A DNA stretch of 34,035 nt from CAYYJM01 sp964471755. Lineage in GTDB: Bacteria; Planctomycetota; Planctomycetia; Gemmatales; Gemmataceae. Shown here piece after piece: positions 23,482-31,412 of the stretch (its first letter is position 1; every line of letters begins with the position of its first letter). The position numbers and the translations under genes were made by a program. Location of the stretch: positions 1 through 34,035 of the forward strand of contig CAYYJM010000032.1 of NCBI GenBank assembly GCA_964471755.1, read 5' to 3'. The notes under the pieces are model-generated. The model did no database searches and was not told the origin of the DNA. It saw only the letters and a list, made by a program, of their open reading frames with translations.

Positions 23482-25794
23482 GTGACGACGTCTACCCAGG
23501 GCGATCTGTTCCAGGCACCGGGCGAAGACGGGTCGCCCACACCCGTAACGGGCCCCTCGACGGGCCTGTTCGCCGAGGTCGTCTTCGATCGGCCGCTCGA
23601 TCATGCCTTCAGCTACGCCGTCGGCGAGACGCTCGTGGACGCCGTCGCCGTCGGCAAGCGCGTCCGCGCGCCGTTCGGCAAGGGCGATCGGCCGACGATC
23701 GGCTACTGTGTCGGCCTGACGACCCAGGCCCCCTCGCGCTCGGTCAAGGAGCTGCTCGGCGTCCTCGACGATCAGGCACTGCTCGACGACAAGCTGCTGC
23801 GGCTGACCCGCTGGATGGCCGACTACTACATCTGCGCCTGGGGCCAGGTTCTGAACGGCGTCGTCCCGAGCGGGGCCCGCGATCAGGCCGGGATGAAGAA
23901 CGTCCACCTTCTGGAGGCGGTGCCGGAGAGCGAACTGCCCGTGCCGCCGCCGCCCCTGACTCAGCGTCAGTCGGCGGCTCTCGGCGTGCTGCGTGCGGCC
24001 GGCGAACCGATGGAGCCGAAACAGGTCGGCAAGCTCGCCGAGTGCGGCTCCGGCCCGCTGGAATCGCTCGTCCTGAAAGGCTTCGCACGCAAGGTGACTC
24101 GACGGGTCGAGAACCTGCACGAGAGCCATGACGGCACGCCGAGCGAGGCACCGCCGGCCGACCTGAATGACGATCAGCGGCGAGCCTTCGAGGCGATGCA
24201 GCCGGCCCTACGCGAGGGCGGCTTCCAGGCGTTCCTGCTGCACGGTGTCACCGGCAGCGGCAAGACAGAGGTCTATCTCCGGGCCATCCAGGAGGTCCTC
24301 GCCCAGGGCAAGGAGGCGCTCGTCCTGGTGCCCGAGATCAGCCTGACGCCGCAGACGATCGCCCGGTTTCGTGGCCGCTGCGGCGAGGTCGCCGTGCTGC
24401 ACAGCCACCTCGGCGACGCCGAACGTGGCGGCCACTGGCGGCGCGTCGCCAGCGGTCAGGTCAACGTCGTCGTCGGGGCGCGGAGTGCCGTCTTCGCCCC
24501 GACACGCAAGCTCGGCCTGATCGTCATCGACGAGGAACACGAGACGACGTTCAAGCAGGAGACGGTGCCGCGGTATCACGCGCGCGACGTGGCCGTCATG
24601 CGAGCCCGGCTGGAGAACATCCCGATCCTGCTCGGTTCGGCGACGCCGTCGCTGGAGAGCTATCACAACGCCCAGCGTGGTCAGTATCGTCTGCTGTCGC
24701 TGCCGAACCGGGTCGCGTCGCGCACGCTGCCCCAGGTGACGTTGATCGATCGTCGCCACGGCGAACCCCCGCGTGGCGGCCGCTTCCCGGCCCTGAGCGA
24801 TTCGCTCGAAACGGCGATGCGGCAGGCGCTCAAGGCCGATGGTCAGGTCATCCTGCTGCTCAACCGACGCGGCTTCTCAACGCACATCCACTGCCCGGCG
24901 TGCGGCCATGTCGAGACGTGTCGGTTCTGCGACCTGTCGATGACGTACCACAAGTATCGCGACATGCTTCTGTGCCATGTTTGCGGCTACGAGCAGGCAC
25001 CGCCGCAGCGCTGCGGCCAGTGCGGCGGAGCTGCCGTGCGCTACCAGGGGCTCGGCACCGAGAAGTTGCAGGAAGAGGTCGAGTCGCGCTTTCCGCAGCA
25101 CGTCGTCCGGCGCATGGACAGCGACACGATGAAGAAGCCGGGCAGCCATGCGCGGGTGCTGAACGCCTTCCGGAACAAGCTGATCCACATTCTGCTCGGC
25201 ACGCAGATGATCGCCAAGGGGCTCGACTTTCCGAACGTGACGCTGGTCGGCGTCGTCAATGCGGACGTGGGTCTGCACATGCCGGACTTCCGGGCGGCCG
25301 AGCGGACGTTCCAGCTTCTCTCGCAGGTCTCGGGCCGGGCCGGTCGCGGCTCTGCGGGCGGTAGGGTGCTGGTGCAGACGTTCACGCCGGAGCATCCGTG
25401 TATCGCCCTGGCGGCGACGCACGATTACGCCGGCTTCGTCACTCAGGAGATGGCTCATCGGCAGATGCACAACTACCCGCCGTTCCAGCGGCTGGCGCGG
25501 GTGATCCTGCGGAGTCGGGACCAGACGCAGGCCGGCGAGTTCGCCGAACTGATGGCCGGAGCGTTCAATCAGACGCTGGCCGCGCTGGCCGAGCGACAAC
25601 CGCACGATCTCCGCCTGCTCGGGCCGGCCGAGGCTCCGGTGTTTCGGCTGAAGGGCTACTATCGGTTCCACTTCCAGATGCAGTCAGCGAGCGCGGCATT
25701 GCTGCATCAGGTGCTGCGCGCCGTGCTGCCGACGATGCGACCGCCGTCGGGCGTGGAGTTCACCCTCGACATCGATCCGTATTCGATGATGTGA
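23482..25794 (+). CDS. priA: primosomal protein N' (PriA helicase)
   Basis: A 770-residue superfamily 2 helicase that restarts stalled replication forks by binding branched DNA and loading the replicative helicase. The N-terminal DNA-binding domain (residues ~30-110: FAEVVFDRPLDHAFSYAV) is followed by a helicase core with Walker A GVTGSGKTEVY (255-262), DEEH box (350-353), GSATPSLES, and the late motifs QMIAKGLDFPNVTLVGV and QVSGRAGRG. Between them is the PriA zinc region with eight cysteines in four CxxC pairs (residues 471-514: CPAC, CRFC, CHVC, CGQC). The length is normal for PriA. The GTG at 23482 is preferred as start, with GGGGAGG eight bases upstream; a GTG at 23473 overlaps that ribosome-binding site. 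It is monocistronic-looking and divergent from the DUF4058 gene. Confidence 0.96.
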   Translation: MTTSTQGDLFQAPGEDGSPTPVTGPSTGLFAEVVFDRPLDHAFSYAVGETLVDAVAVGKRVRAPFGKGDRPTIGYCVGLTTQAPSRSVKELLGVLDDQALLDDKLLRLTRWMADYYICAWGQVLNGVVPSGARDQAGMKNVHLLEAVPESELPVPPPPLTQRQSAALGVLRAAGEPMEPKQVGKLAECGSGPLESLVLKGFARKVTRRVENLHESHDGTPSEAPPADLNDDQRRAFEAMQPALREGGFQAFLLHGVTGSGKTEVYLRAIQEVLAQGKEALVLVPEISLTPQTIARFRGRCGEVAVLHSHLGDAERGGHWRRVASGQVNVVVGARSAVFAPTRKLGLIVIDEEHETTFKQETVPRYHARDVAVMRARLENIPILLGSATPSLESYHNAQRGQYRLLSLPNRVASRTLPQVTLIDRRHGEPPRGGRFPALSDSLETAMRQALKADGQVILLLNRRGFSTHIHCPACGHVETCRFCDLSMTYHKYRDMLLCHVCGYEQAPPQRCGQCGGAAVRYQGLGTEKLQEEVESRFPQHVVRRMDSDTMKKPGSHARVLNAFRNKLIHILLGTQMIAKGLDFPNVTLVGVVNADVGLHMPDFRAAERTFQLLSQVSGRAGRGSAGGRVLVQTFTPEHPCIALAATHDYAGFVTQEMAHRQMHNYPPFQRLARVILRSRDQTQAGEFAELMAGAFNQTLAALAERQPHDLRLLGPAEAPVFRLKGYYRFHFQMQSASAALLHQVLRAVLPTMRPPSGVEFTLDIDPYSMM

Positions 25795-25826
25795 CGGCAA
25801 GATGACGAACAAGGGGACATTCCCAA

Positions 25827-25855
25827 TTGAGACGATGCGACCCTCCCCATACAGA
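25827..25855 (+). promoter_or_regulatory. candidate promoter of the ECF sigma gene
   Basis: TTGAGA (25827-25832), 17 bases, TACAGA (25850-25855). The -35 is close to consensus and the -10 moderate. It lies 25 bases before the GTG start. It does not resemble the TGTCGA sites downstream, so the sigma gene may not be self-activated. Confidence 0.4.
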
Positions 25856-25880
25856 CGTTCATCTCAGCGGAGGAGATCAG

Positions 25881-27137
25881 GTGATCAGCGTCTCGACAGA
25901 CCTTCAAACACGCATCGAGACGATTTACCGGGAAGAATCGCGCCGGGTCTTCGCTACTCTGGTGCGCCTTGTCGGCGACTTCGATCGGGCCGAGGAGGCC
26001 CTGCACGAGGCGTTCGCGGCGGCCGTCGAGCAGTGGCCGCGACAGGGCATCCCCACCAATCCGCGCGCGTGGCTCGTGTCCACCGGACGCTTCAAGGCCA
26101 TCGACGCCGGCCGTCGCCGGGGCAGCTTCGCCGAACGACAGCGACAGGTCGCTGAACACCTCGCCGAGGTCGCCGCCACGAACTCCAGCCGGGCGGACGA
26201 GGATATCGAGGACGATCGACTCCGACTCATCTTCGCCTGCTGCCATCCGTCCATCGATCTGAAGGTGCAGATCCCACTGACCCTGCGCGAGGTGTGCGGC
26301 CTGACCACCGAGGAGATCGCGGCCGCCTTCCTGACCGCCCCGGCGACGATGGCCCAGCGCATCGTCCGCGGCAAAACGAAGATCCGCGATGCCGGCATCC
26401 CGTTCGTGATCCCGCCCGCCGAGGAGCTTCCACAGCGGCTCGACGCCGTCCTCGCGGTCGTCTACCTCGTCTTCAATGAGGGCTATTCGGCCACGTCGGG
26501 CGCGTCGCTGACACGGGCCGACCTGTCGGCCGAGGCGATCCGGCTGGGTCGGCTCCTGGTCGAACTGCTTCCCGATCCCGAGGCGATCGGCCTGCTGGCG
26601 CTGATGCTGCTGCACGAATCCCGCCGGTCGGCTCGATCAACACCAGAGGGCGACCTCATCCTGCTCGAGGACCAGGACCGCGCGCGGTGGGAGGCGTCGC
26701 TCATCGTCGAGGGGCAGACTCTCGTCTTGCAGGCGCTCCGAACCCAGCAGTTCGGAGCCTACACCGTCCAGGCCGCGATTTCCGCTGTCCATGCCTCGGC
26801 GGCGAGCGCGGCCGCCACGGACTGGCGGCAGATCGTGGCACTCTACGACGTCCTCCTGGCGATCCACCCTTCGCCGGTGGTCGAACTGAACCGCGCCGTG
26901 GCTATCGCTCTGCGCGACGGGCCGGCGGCCGGACTTGATCTCATCGACGCCATTCTTGATCGAGGCGAGCTGTGCGACTACCACCTGGCCCACGCCGCCC
27001 GCGCCGACCTGCTCCGGCGACTGGGCCGGGATGAGGAGGCCCGGCAGACCTACGAACGGGCGTTGGCCCTCGCCCAGCAGGAGCCGGAACGGCGCTTTCT
27101 TCGTCGTCGGCTCGACCAACTCGAGGCGGCAGGCTGA
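25881..27137 (+). CDS. ECF42-type RNA polymerase sigma factor with C-terminal extension
   Basis: A 418-residue sigma factor, about twice the length of an ordinary ECF factor. Region 2 is at residues ~15-75 (RVFATLVRLVGDFDRAEEALHEAFAAAVEQW, then NPRAWLVSTGRFKAIDAGRR). Region 4 is at ~125-175 (PLTLREVCGLTTEEIAAAFLTAPATMAQRIVRGKTKIRDAGIPF). A long helical extension follows (VLAVVYLVFNEGYSA, then HPSPVVELNRAVAIA and a TPR-like end). These features are those of the ECF42 group, which works without a classical anti-sigma factor and is encoded next to DGPF (YCII-related) proteins, as here. The GTG at 25881 is chosen for the GGAGGA seven bases upstream; the frame stays open further but with no ribosome-binding site. 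Probable targets are the two downstream TGTCGA promoters. Confidence 0.92.
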   Translation: MISVSTDLQTRIETIYREESRRVFATLVRLVGDFDRAEEALHEAFAAAVEQWPRQGIPTNPRAWLVSTGRFKAIDAGRRRGSFAERQRQVAEHLAEVAATNSSRADEDIEDDRLRLIFACCHPSIDLKVQIPLTLREVCGLTTEEIAAAFLTAPATMAQRIVRGKTKIRDAGIPFVIPPAEELPQRLDAVLAVVYLVFNEGYSATSGASLTRADLSAEAIRLGRLLVELLPDPEAIGLLALMLLHESRRSARSTPEGDLILLEDQDRARWEASLIVEGQTLVLQALRTQQFGAYTVQAAISAVHASAASAAATDWRQIVALYDVLLAIHPSPVVELNRAVAIALRDGPAAGLDLIDAILDRGELCDYHLAHAARADLLRRLGRDEEARQTYERALALAQQEPERRFLRRRLDQLEAAG

Positions 27138-27163
27138 GATTCCGAGAAAAAAGATTCGCTGCC

Positions 27164-27190
27164 TGTCGATCCACGATCTTCCCATTCGAC
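27164..27190 (+). promoter_or_regulatory. putative ECF42 promoter 1
   Basis: TGTCGA (27164-27169), exactly 17 bases, CGAC (27187-27190), 56 bases before the ATG of the first PhnB-like gene. An A-tract (GAAAAAAG) lies about 14 bases upstream. It matches the TGTCGA/CGA-type promoter described for ECF42 factors and the second site at 28522. Confidence 0.7.
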
Positions 27191-27246
27191 CAGAGAGTGA
27201 AGTGCGGGCCAGAGGGGCCTCGCGCACGACGCAGTGGAGGCGACTC

Positions 27247-27735
27247 ATGAGACAGAAGATCAAACCCTGCCTGTGGTTCATCAATCAGGCCGAGGAAGCG
27301 GTCCAGTTCTACACGGGCCTCTTTCCCGGCTCGAAGATCCTGGCGGTAACTCGCTACACCGAGGCCGGGCGAGAGATCCACGGAATGGAGCCTGGCTCGG
27401 TCCTGACCGTGGATTTCGAGTTGAACGGCCAGCCTTTCACGGCCCTCAACGGCGGGCCGCTCTTCCGGTTCACCGAGGCCGTCTCGTTCCAGATCTTCTG
27501 CGACACACAGGAGGAGATCGACCGCTACTGGGAGCAACTCAGAGCGGGCGGCGACCCCGAAGCCCAGCAATGCGGCTGGCTCAAGGACCGCTTCGGCCTG
27601 TCGTGGCAGGTCGTCCCGGCGATCCTGCCGCAACTCCTTTCCGATCCGGCGCAAGCCCAGCGCGTCATGGCTGTCCTGATGGGTATGTCGAAGCTCGACA
27701 TCCACGCCCTCGAAGCGGCGGCCAACGCCCGTTAA
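27247..27735 (+). CDS. PhnB-like VOC family protein (first)
   Basis: A 162-residue protein of the PhnB-like glyoxalase/VOC superfamily (PF06983, once labelled 3-demethylubiquinone methyltransferase). It begins KIKPCLWFINQAEEAVQFYTGLFPGSKIL, the classic opening. It continues VLTVDFELNGQPFTALNGGP, then SFQIFCDTQEEIDRYWEQL and CGWLKDRFGLSWQVVP. VOC proteins bind a metal and act on small molecules, but the reaction of PhnB-like members is not settled. GGAGG lies six bases before the ATG at 27247. It is the first target-like gene of the ECF42 locus and is followed 15 bases later by the YCII gene, so the two are probably co-transcribed. Confidence 0.9.
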   Translation: MRQKIKPCLWFINQAEEAVQFYTGLFPGSKILAVTRYTEAGREIHGMEPGSVLTVDFELNGQPFTALNGGPLFRFTEAVSFQIFCDTQEEIDRYWEQLRAGGDPEAQQCGWLKDRFGLSWQVVPAILPQLLSDPAQAQRVMAVLMGMSKLDIHALEAAANAR

Positions 27736-27750
27736 CCGGGGGAGGACGAC

Positions 27751-28506
27751 ATGCGCTACATGCTGCTGATCTACGGAGCCGAGGAAGCCTGGACCGAGGA
27801 CGAACGCCAGGCGTGCATGATCAAATCGATGGGCATCTGCGCGGAGCTGGCCACCCGGGGGAAGTTCGTCGAAGCCTCGCCGCTGCAATCGGTCACGACC
27901 GCCGCCACGGTTCGGGTGCGGGAGGGTCGGGCGCTCATCACCGATGGTCCGTTCGCCGAGACGACCGAGCAGCTCGGCGGCTTCTACGTCCTGGCCCTGG
28001 CCAATCTCGACGAGGCGATCGCGGTCGCGGCTCGCCTGCCACCCGCCGCCCGGGGAGCGGTCGAGATCCGGCCGGTCTTCGCTCTGGACGGCCTGCCAGA
28101 CGAGCGGCCACTCTCGACCGGGGTGAGCGGAGAACGGACGCCGTTTCTGCTGCTCTGCTACGACGACGAGGCGGCCTGGCAGACGGCCGGGGCGGAGGCG
28201 CTGGCCGCCGCTCAGAAGGAGGCCGCCGGCCTGGCCCGGCGACTGGCCGACGAGGGCCGCTACCTGAGCGCCTCGCCGCTGTACCCGGCCGCGACGGCCA
28301 CCTGTGTCCGCGTCCGGGCGGGCCATCGTGTGATCACCGACGGCCCCTTCACTGAGACGCATGAGGTGCTGGGCGGCTACTACCTCATCCTGGCCGAGGA
28401 TCGGGACGTGGCCGTCCGGATCGCCGCCGAGCATCCGGGAGCCCGGGTCGGTGCCGTCGAGGTGCGGCCGGTGTTCGACCTGGCCGGCCTGCGGACCTCG
28501 ACCTGA
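27751..28506 (+). CDS. double YCII-related (DGPF) protein
   Basis: A 251-residue protein built of two YCII-related domains in tandem. Each contains the DGPF motif: ITDGPFAETTEQLGGFYVLAL near residue 65 and ITDGPFTETHEVLGGYYLILA near residue 196. Each half also has its own start pattern (MRYMLLIYGAEEAW and FLLLCYDDEAAW). DGPF proteins are the typical genomic partners of ECF42 sigma factors and are usually about 120-140 residues, so this is a fused or duplicated version. The biochemical role is unknown; a dimer-like alpha/beta barrel is expected. GGGGGAGG precedes the ATG. It follows the first PhnB-like gene after 15 bases. Confidence 0.92.
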   Translation: MRYMLLIYGAEEAWTEDERQACMIKSMGICAELATRGKFVEASPLQSVTTAATVRVREGRALITDGPFAETTEQLGGFYVLALANLDEAIAVAARLPPAARGAVEIRPVFALDGLPDERPLSTGVSGERTPFLLLCYDDEAAWQTAGAEALAAAQKEAAGLARRLADEGRYLSASPLYPAATATCVRVRAGHRVITDGPFTETHEVLGGYYLILAEDRDVAVRIAAEHPGARVGAVEVRPVFDLAGLRTST

Positions 28507-28521
28507 AAAATTCCGGCGGGA

Positions 28522-28548
28522 TGTCGAATCTCGCCGACCTCGATCGAC
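28522..28548 (+). promoter_or_regulatory. putative ECF42 promoter 2
   Basis: TGTCGA (28522-28527), exactly 17 bases, CGAC (28545-28548), 52 bases before the ATG at 28601. An A-tract (GAAAAA) ends about 12 bases upstream. Element order, spacer length and distance to the start codon match promoter 1. Confidence 0.7.
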
Positions 28549-28600
28549 TATCGGATGAACGTGACGTGGAACCTCAAAATCGAGATGACAGGGAGGAATC

Positions 28601-29035
28601 ATGACTGGCACGACCATCACACCGTATCTGTTCTTCGCTGGCCGCTGTGACGAGGCGCTGGCGTTCTATCGCCAGGCACTCGGCGCGGAGGTCGAGACGC
28701 TGGTGCGCTTCAACGAGTCGCCGGAGCAGACGCCGCCCGGGATGCTGCCGGCCGGCTTCGAGAAGAAGGTCATGCACGCCTCGTTCCGCGTCGGCGGCGT
28801 GCTGCTCATGGCGTCCGATGGCTGCGAGGTCCAGACGCCGAATTATGAAGCGTTTCGGCTCGCCCTGAGCGTCGCGACCGAGGCGGAGGCTCACCGCCTG
28901 TTCGACGGCCTCGCCGATGGCGGCAAAGTGGATATGCCGCTCGGCAAGACGTTCTGGTCGCCGTGCTTCGGCATGGTCACCGACCGTTTCGGTCTGGGCT
29001 GGATGGTCATGGTCGAAGCGGCACCGGCGAACTGA
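28601..29035 (+). CDS. PhnB-like VOC family protein (second)
   Basis: A 144-residue PhnB-like VOC protein, distinct from the first. It reads ITPYLFFAGRCDEALAFYRQALGAEVETLVRF, with HASFRVGGVLLMASDG in the middle and KTFWSPCFGMVTDRFGLGWMVMVE at the end. It has the normal length for the family. GGGAGG is four to five bases before the ATG at 28601. It is separated from the YCII gene by 94 bases that contain ECF42-type promoter 2, so it may be transcribed on its own under the same sigma factor. Substrate unknown. A tandem heptamer and a large inverted repeat follow directly after its stop. Confidence 0.9.
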   Translation: MTGTTITPYLFFAGRCDEALAFYRQALGAEVETLVRFNESPEQTPPGMLPAGFEKKVMHASFRVGGVLLMASDGCEVQTPNYEAFRLALSVATEAEAHRLFDGLADGGKVDMPLGKTFWSPCFGMVTDRFGLGWMVMVEAAPAN

Positions 29036-29042
29036 TCGAGCC

Positions 29043-29070
29043 GGCGAACGGCGAACGGCGAACGGCGAGC
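29043..29070. repeat. four tandem heptamers GGCGAAC
   Basis: Three exact GGCGAAC units at 29043-29063 and a fourth with one change (GGCGAGC) at 29064-29070. The fourth unit is also the beginning of the left arm of the inverted repeat. Compare with the GAACGAT set at 11256. Confidence 0.95.
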
Positions 29071-29163
29071 GGCGCGGCGTCAGCCCGCCGGTTCTGTCCG
29101 CGAGCGTCAGCCCGCTGTTTCTTCGAGGTGAAGAAACGGCGGGCTGACGCCGCGCCGCTCGCC
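29064..29163. repeat. nested inverted-repeat element
   Basis: The left arm 29064-29090 is the perfect reverse complement of 29137-29163 (27 bases). Inside lies a second, competing stem: 29104-29124 pairs with 29130-29150 (one G-T pair) across a five-base loop. The core GCGTCAGCCCGC thus occurs twice directly (29077, 29104) and once inverted (ending 29150). Only one of the two stems can form at a time because they share the right arm. It sits between the PhnB-like and GlcG-like genes and could end transcription, but has no T-run. Confidence 0.85.
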
Positions 29164-29262
29164 GGGGGACCATGATAAAAGCCCAGACCCAGGCCAGGGC
29201 TGGCCTGTAAGGTTCGCCGTCCCTATCGTGACACGCGAACCGAATCCTGCGGAGGATGTGTC

Positions 29263-29805
29263 ATGATCTCCCTGCGCTCCTGTGGCGTCGTCGCCGTCCT
29301 TACCCTGTGCCTCGCGGCCCGTCCGATCCCGGCCGAGGAACAACCTGGCGCGTCGGCCCTGATCACTCGGGGCCGTATCCAGCTGAATCTCGCAGGGGCC
29401 GAGAAGATCGTCGCCGAGGCACGGAAGGTGGCCGCGGAACTCAAGCTCCGGGTGAACGTCGCCGTGGTCGATGACGGCGGCCATCTGCTCGCCTTCGCAC
29501 GCATGGACGGAGCCCGGCCGGCGAGCGGCTACACGGCCCTGACCAAGGCGGTGACGGCCGCCACGTTCCGCCAGGCGACCGGGCCGCTGCCGCCGAAGGG
29601 CGAGCCGGACCTGCTGCTCAACCTGAGCCTCCAGAACGCGGCCGCCGCCAGTGGGGCGAAGCTCACTACCCTGAAGGGAGGCGTTCCCATTGTCGTGGAG
29701 GGCCAGGTCATCGGTGCCGTCGGCGTCGGCGGCGGCACCGGTGAGCAGGACGCCGAGGTTGCCCGGGCCGGCATCCAGAAGCTCCTCGACGCCCTCGGGA
29801 AGTAA
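29263..29805 (+). CDS. exported GlcG/HbpS-like heme-binding family protein
   Basis: A 180-residue protein with a signal peptide (residues 1-24, ending PIPAEE). The GlcG/HbpS fold (PF03928) follows: LNLAGAEKIVAEARKVAAELKLRVNVAVVDDGGHLLAFARMDGARPAS, then TALTKAVTAATF and a final GGVPIVVEGQVIGAVGVGGGTGEQDAEVARAG. HbpS in Streptomyces binds heme outside the cell and senses redox stress; other members have unknown ligands, so heme binding is family knowledge, not shown here. GGAGG six bases before the ATG supports this start. Probable three-gene operon with the two genes downstream (39 and 26 base gaps). Confidence 0.88.
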   Translation: MISLRSCGVVAVLTLCLAARPIPAEEQPGASALITRGRIQLNLAGAEKIVAEARKVAAELKLRVNVAVVDDGGHLLAFARMDGARPASGYTALTKAVTAATFRQATGPLPPKGEPDLLLNLSLQNAAAASGAKLTTLKGGVPIVVEGQVIGAVGVGGGTGEQDAEVARAGIQKLLDALGK

Positions 29806-29844
29806 GGTCGGGAAGTTCACGGGGATGCCCTTCGGAGTCCTGCC

Positions 29845-30630
29845 ATGCGTCTTTTCATTCTGGTCGTGGTCCTTGGATTCGCCAGCTCGGTCACGGCCGA
29901 GGATCAACCCAAAGTCTTGCGGGTGTTGAGCTACAACATCCATCACGGCGAAGGGACGGACGGCAAGCTCGACCTGGAGCGGATCGCTCGGATCATCCAG
30001 AACGCGAAGCCGGACGTCGTCTTTCTGCAAGAGGTGGACCGTGGCACGAAGCGAACCGGGAAGGTGGATCAGACCGCCGAACTGGCAAAGCTCACCGGGA
30101 TGCACGCCGAGTTCGGCCAGGCGATCGATCTCCAGGGCGGCGGCTACGGCCTGGCGATCCTGTCCCGCTTCCCGCTCGGGAAGGTGCAGGTTCACAAACT
30201 GCCGGGCAAGGAGAAGCAGGAGGCCCGGATCGTGATGCAGGCGACGGTCGAGCCCGGCCAGGGTCGGCCGACCCTGACGCTGCTGAACACTCACTTTCAG
30301 CACGATGACGGTGCGACACGCGAGCGTCAGGCCGCGAAAATCGACGCGTTGTTCGGCCAGGCCGAGGGCACGTTCATCCTGGCGGGAGACCTGAACGCGA
30401 TGCCGGGGAGCGTGCCGATCCAGACGCTGGCGAAGAACTGGACGTTCGCGACCCGGCCGGGAGCGGAAGACCTGCTCACCATTCCGTCTGCCGTGCCGAA
30501 GCACCAGATCGACTATGTGCTGTTCCGCCCGGCGAGCCGATTCAAGGCGATCGAGACGAAGGTGACCGCGGAGAAGGTTGCGTCGGATCATCGCCCCGTT
30601 CTGGCCGTACTGGAGTGGGCCGGGAAGTGA
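29845..30630 (+). CDS. exported endonuclease/exonuclease/phosphatase family protein
   Basis: A 261-residue protein with signal peptide (residues 1-18, ending SVTAED). The full EEP superfamily motif set (PF03372) is present: LSYNIHHGEG, FLQEVDRG with the metal-binding Glu, LNTHFQHD with His, LAGDLNAMPGS with Asp and Asn, HQIDYVLF, and the terminal SDHRPV with catalytic Asp-His. The enzyme should cleave phosphodiester or phosphomonoester bonds in the periplasm or outside. Nuclease and sphingomyelinase or inositol-phosphatase activities all occur in the family. Length is typical. It lies 39 bases after the GlcG-like gene and 26 before the methyltransferase gene. Confidence 0.9.
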   Translation: MRLFILVVVLGFASSVTAEDQPKVLRVLSYNIHHGEGTDGKLDLERIARIIQNAKPDVVFLQEVDRGTKRTGKVDQTAELAKLTGMHAEFGQAIDLQGGGYGLAILSRFPLGKVQVHKLPGKEKQEARIVMQATVEPGQGRPTLTLLNTHFQHDDGATRERQAAKIDALFGQAEGTFILAGDLNAMPGSVPIQTLAKNWTFATRPGAEDLLTIPSAVPKHQIDYVLFRPASRFKAIETKVTAEKVASDHRPVLAVLEWAGK

Positions 30631-30656
30631 CCGCAGGCCATTGATGGAGACGAGAC

Positions 30657-31412
30657 ATGGACGAGCAACGGCGGCTGATCCTGGACCAGTTCTCCCGGCA
30701 GGCGATACCGTTCTCGCAGATGCACGGCCAGGACGATGAGTCTCTCTACCGCCTCATGATCGAGACGGCGGACATCGGGCCGGAAGACCACGTTCTGGAC
30801 GTGGCCTGTGGTCCGGGCCTGGTCGCCTGTGCGGTCGCGAAGGTGGCCCGGCAGGTCACGGGCATCGACCTGACACCAGCGATGATCGACCAGGCTCGCG
30901 TGCGGCAGTCGGAACTGGGTCTGCCGAACCTGAGGTGGCTCGTTGGCGACGCCCAGCCATTGCCGTTCGCCGATGCGACGTTCTCGCGGATCGTCACGCG
31001 GTATTCGTTCCATCATTTCACCGACACCGCCGGAGTCTTCGCGGAGATGGTGCGTGTCTGCAAGCCCGGCGGTCGGATCTGCGTGGCGGACGTATTCACG
31101 ACCACAGCCGAGCAGGCGGAGGCGTACGATCGACTGGAGCGACTGCGTGATCCGTCGCACACTCACGCTCTGCTGCTGACCGAACTGGAGGGTCTGTTCG
31201 CCGGGCTGTCCGACGTGCGGCGAGAATACTACCGCTACCCGGTCAAGGTGGAGTCGCTGCTGGCACGATCGTTCCCGGTCCCGGGCGGAGCGGAAGGGTT
31301 CCGGCAGGCAGTCGAGGCGGACGTCGGCGTGGATTGTCTCGGCATCGCCGCGACGCGGGAGGGTGGCCTGGGGTTCTCGTTCCCGGTGATCATCATCTCT
31401 GGCGGCAAGTGA
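30657..31412 (+). CDS. class I SAM-dependent methyltransferase
   Basis: A 251-residue cytoplasmic methyltransferase. Motif I is LDVACGPGLVACAVA (residues ~45-59), followed by VTGIDLTPAMIDQAR with the acidic residue that binds the ribose. Then comes GDAQPLPFADATFSRIVTRYSFHHF (motif II region) and LVRVCKPGG-like MVRVCKPGGRICVADVF (motif III region). This is the UbiE/Methyltransf_11 pattern. The substrate cannot be told; the family includes quinone, sterol and small-molecule enzymes. The ATG at 30657 has a GGAG about eight bases upstream. It is the last gene of the short operon with the GlcG-like and EEP genes and is followed by eight consecutive G at 31413. Confidence 0.9.
   Translation: MDEQRRLILDQFSRQAIPFSQMHGQDDESLYRLMIETADIGPEDHVLDVACGPGLVACAVAKVARQVTGIDLTPAMIDQARVRQSELGLPNLRWLVGDAQPLPFADATFSRIVTRYSFHHFTDTAGVFAEMVRVCKPGGRICVADVFTTTAEQAEAYDRLERLRDPSHTHALLLTELEGLFAGLSDVRREYYRYPVKVESLLARSFPVPGGAEGFRQAVEADVGVDCLGIAATREGGLGFSFPVIIISGGK

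Noticed and set aside
25810..25820. GGGGACATTCCC-like string before the ECF sigma gene, considered as a transposon-linked repeat
   Set aside because: Only one short copy, no partner and no transposase; chance cannot be excluded.
26941..28620. Minus-strand open frame of 559 codons opposite the ECF42 partner genes
   Set aside because: Composition typical of an antisense shadow; the plus-strand genes have ribosome-binding sites and recognised domains.
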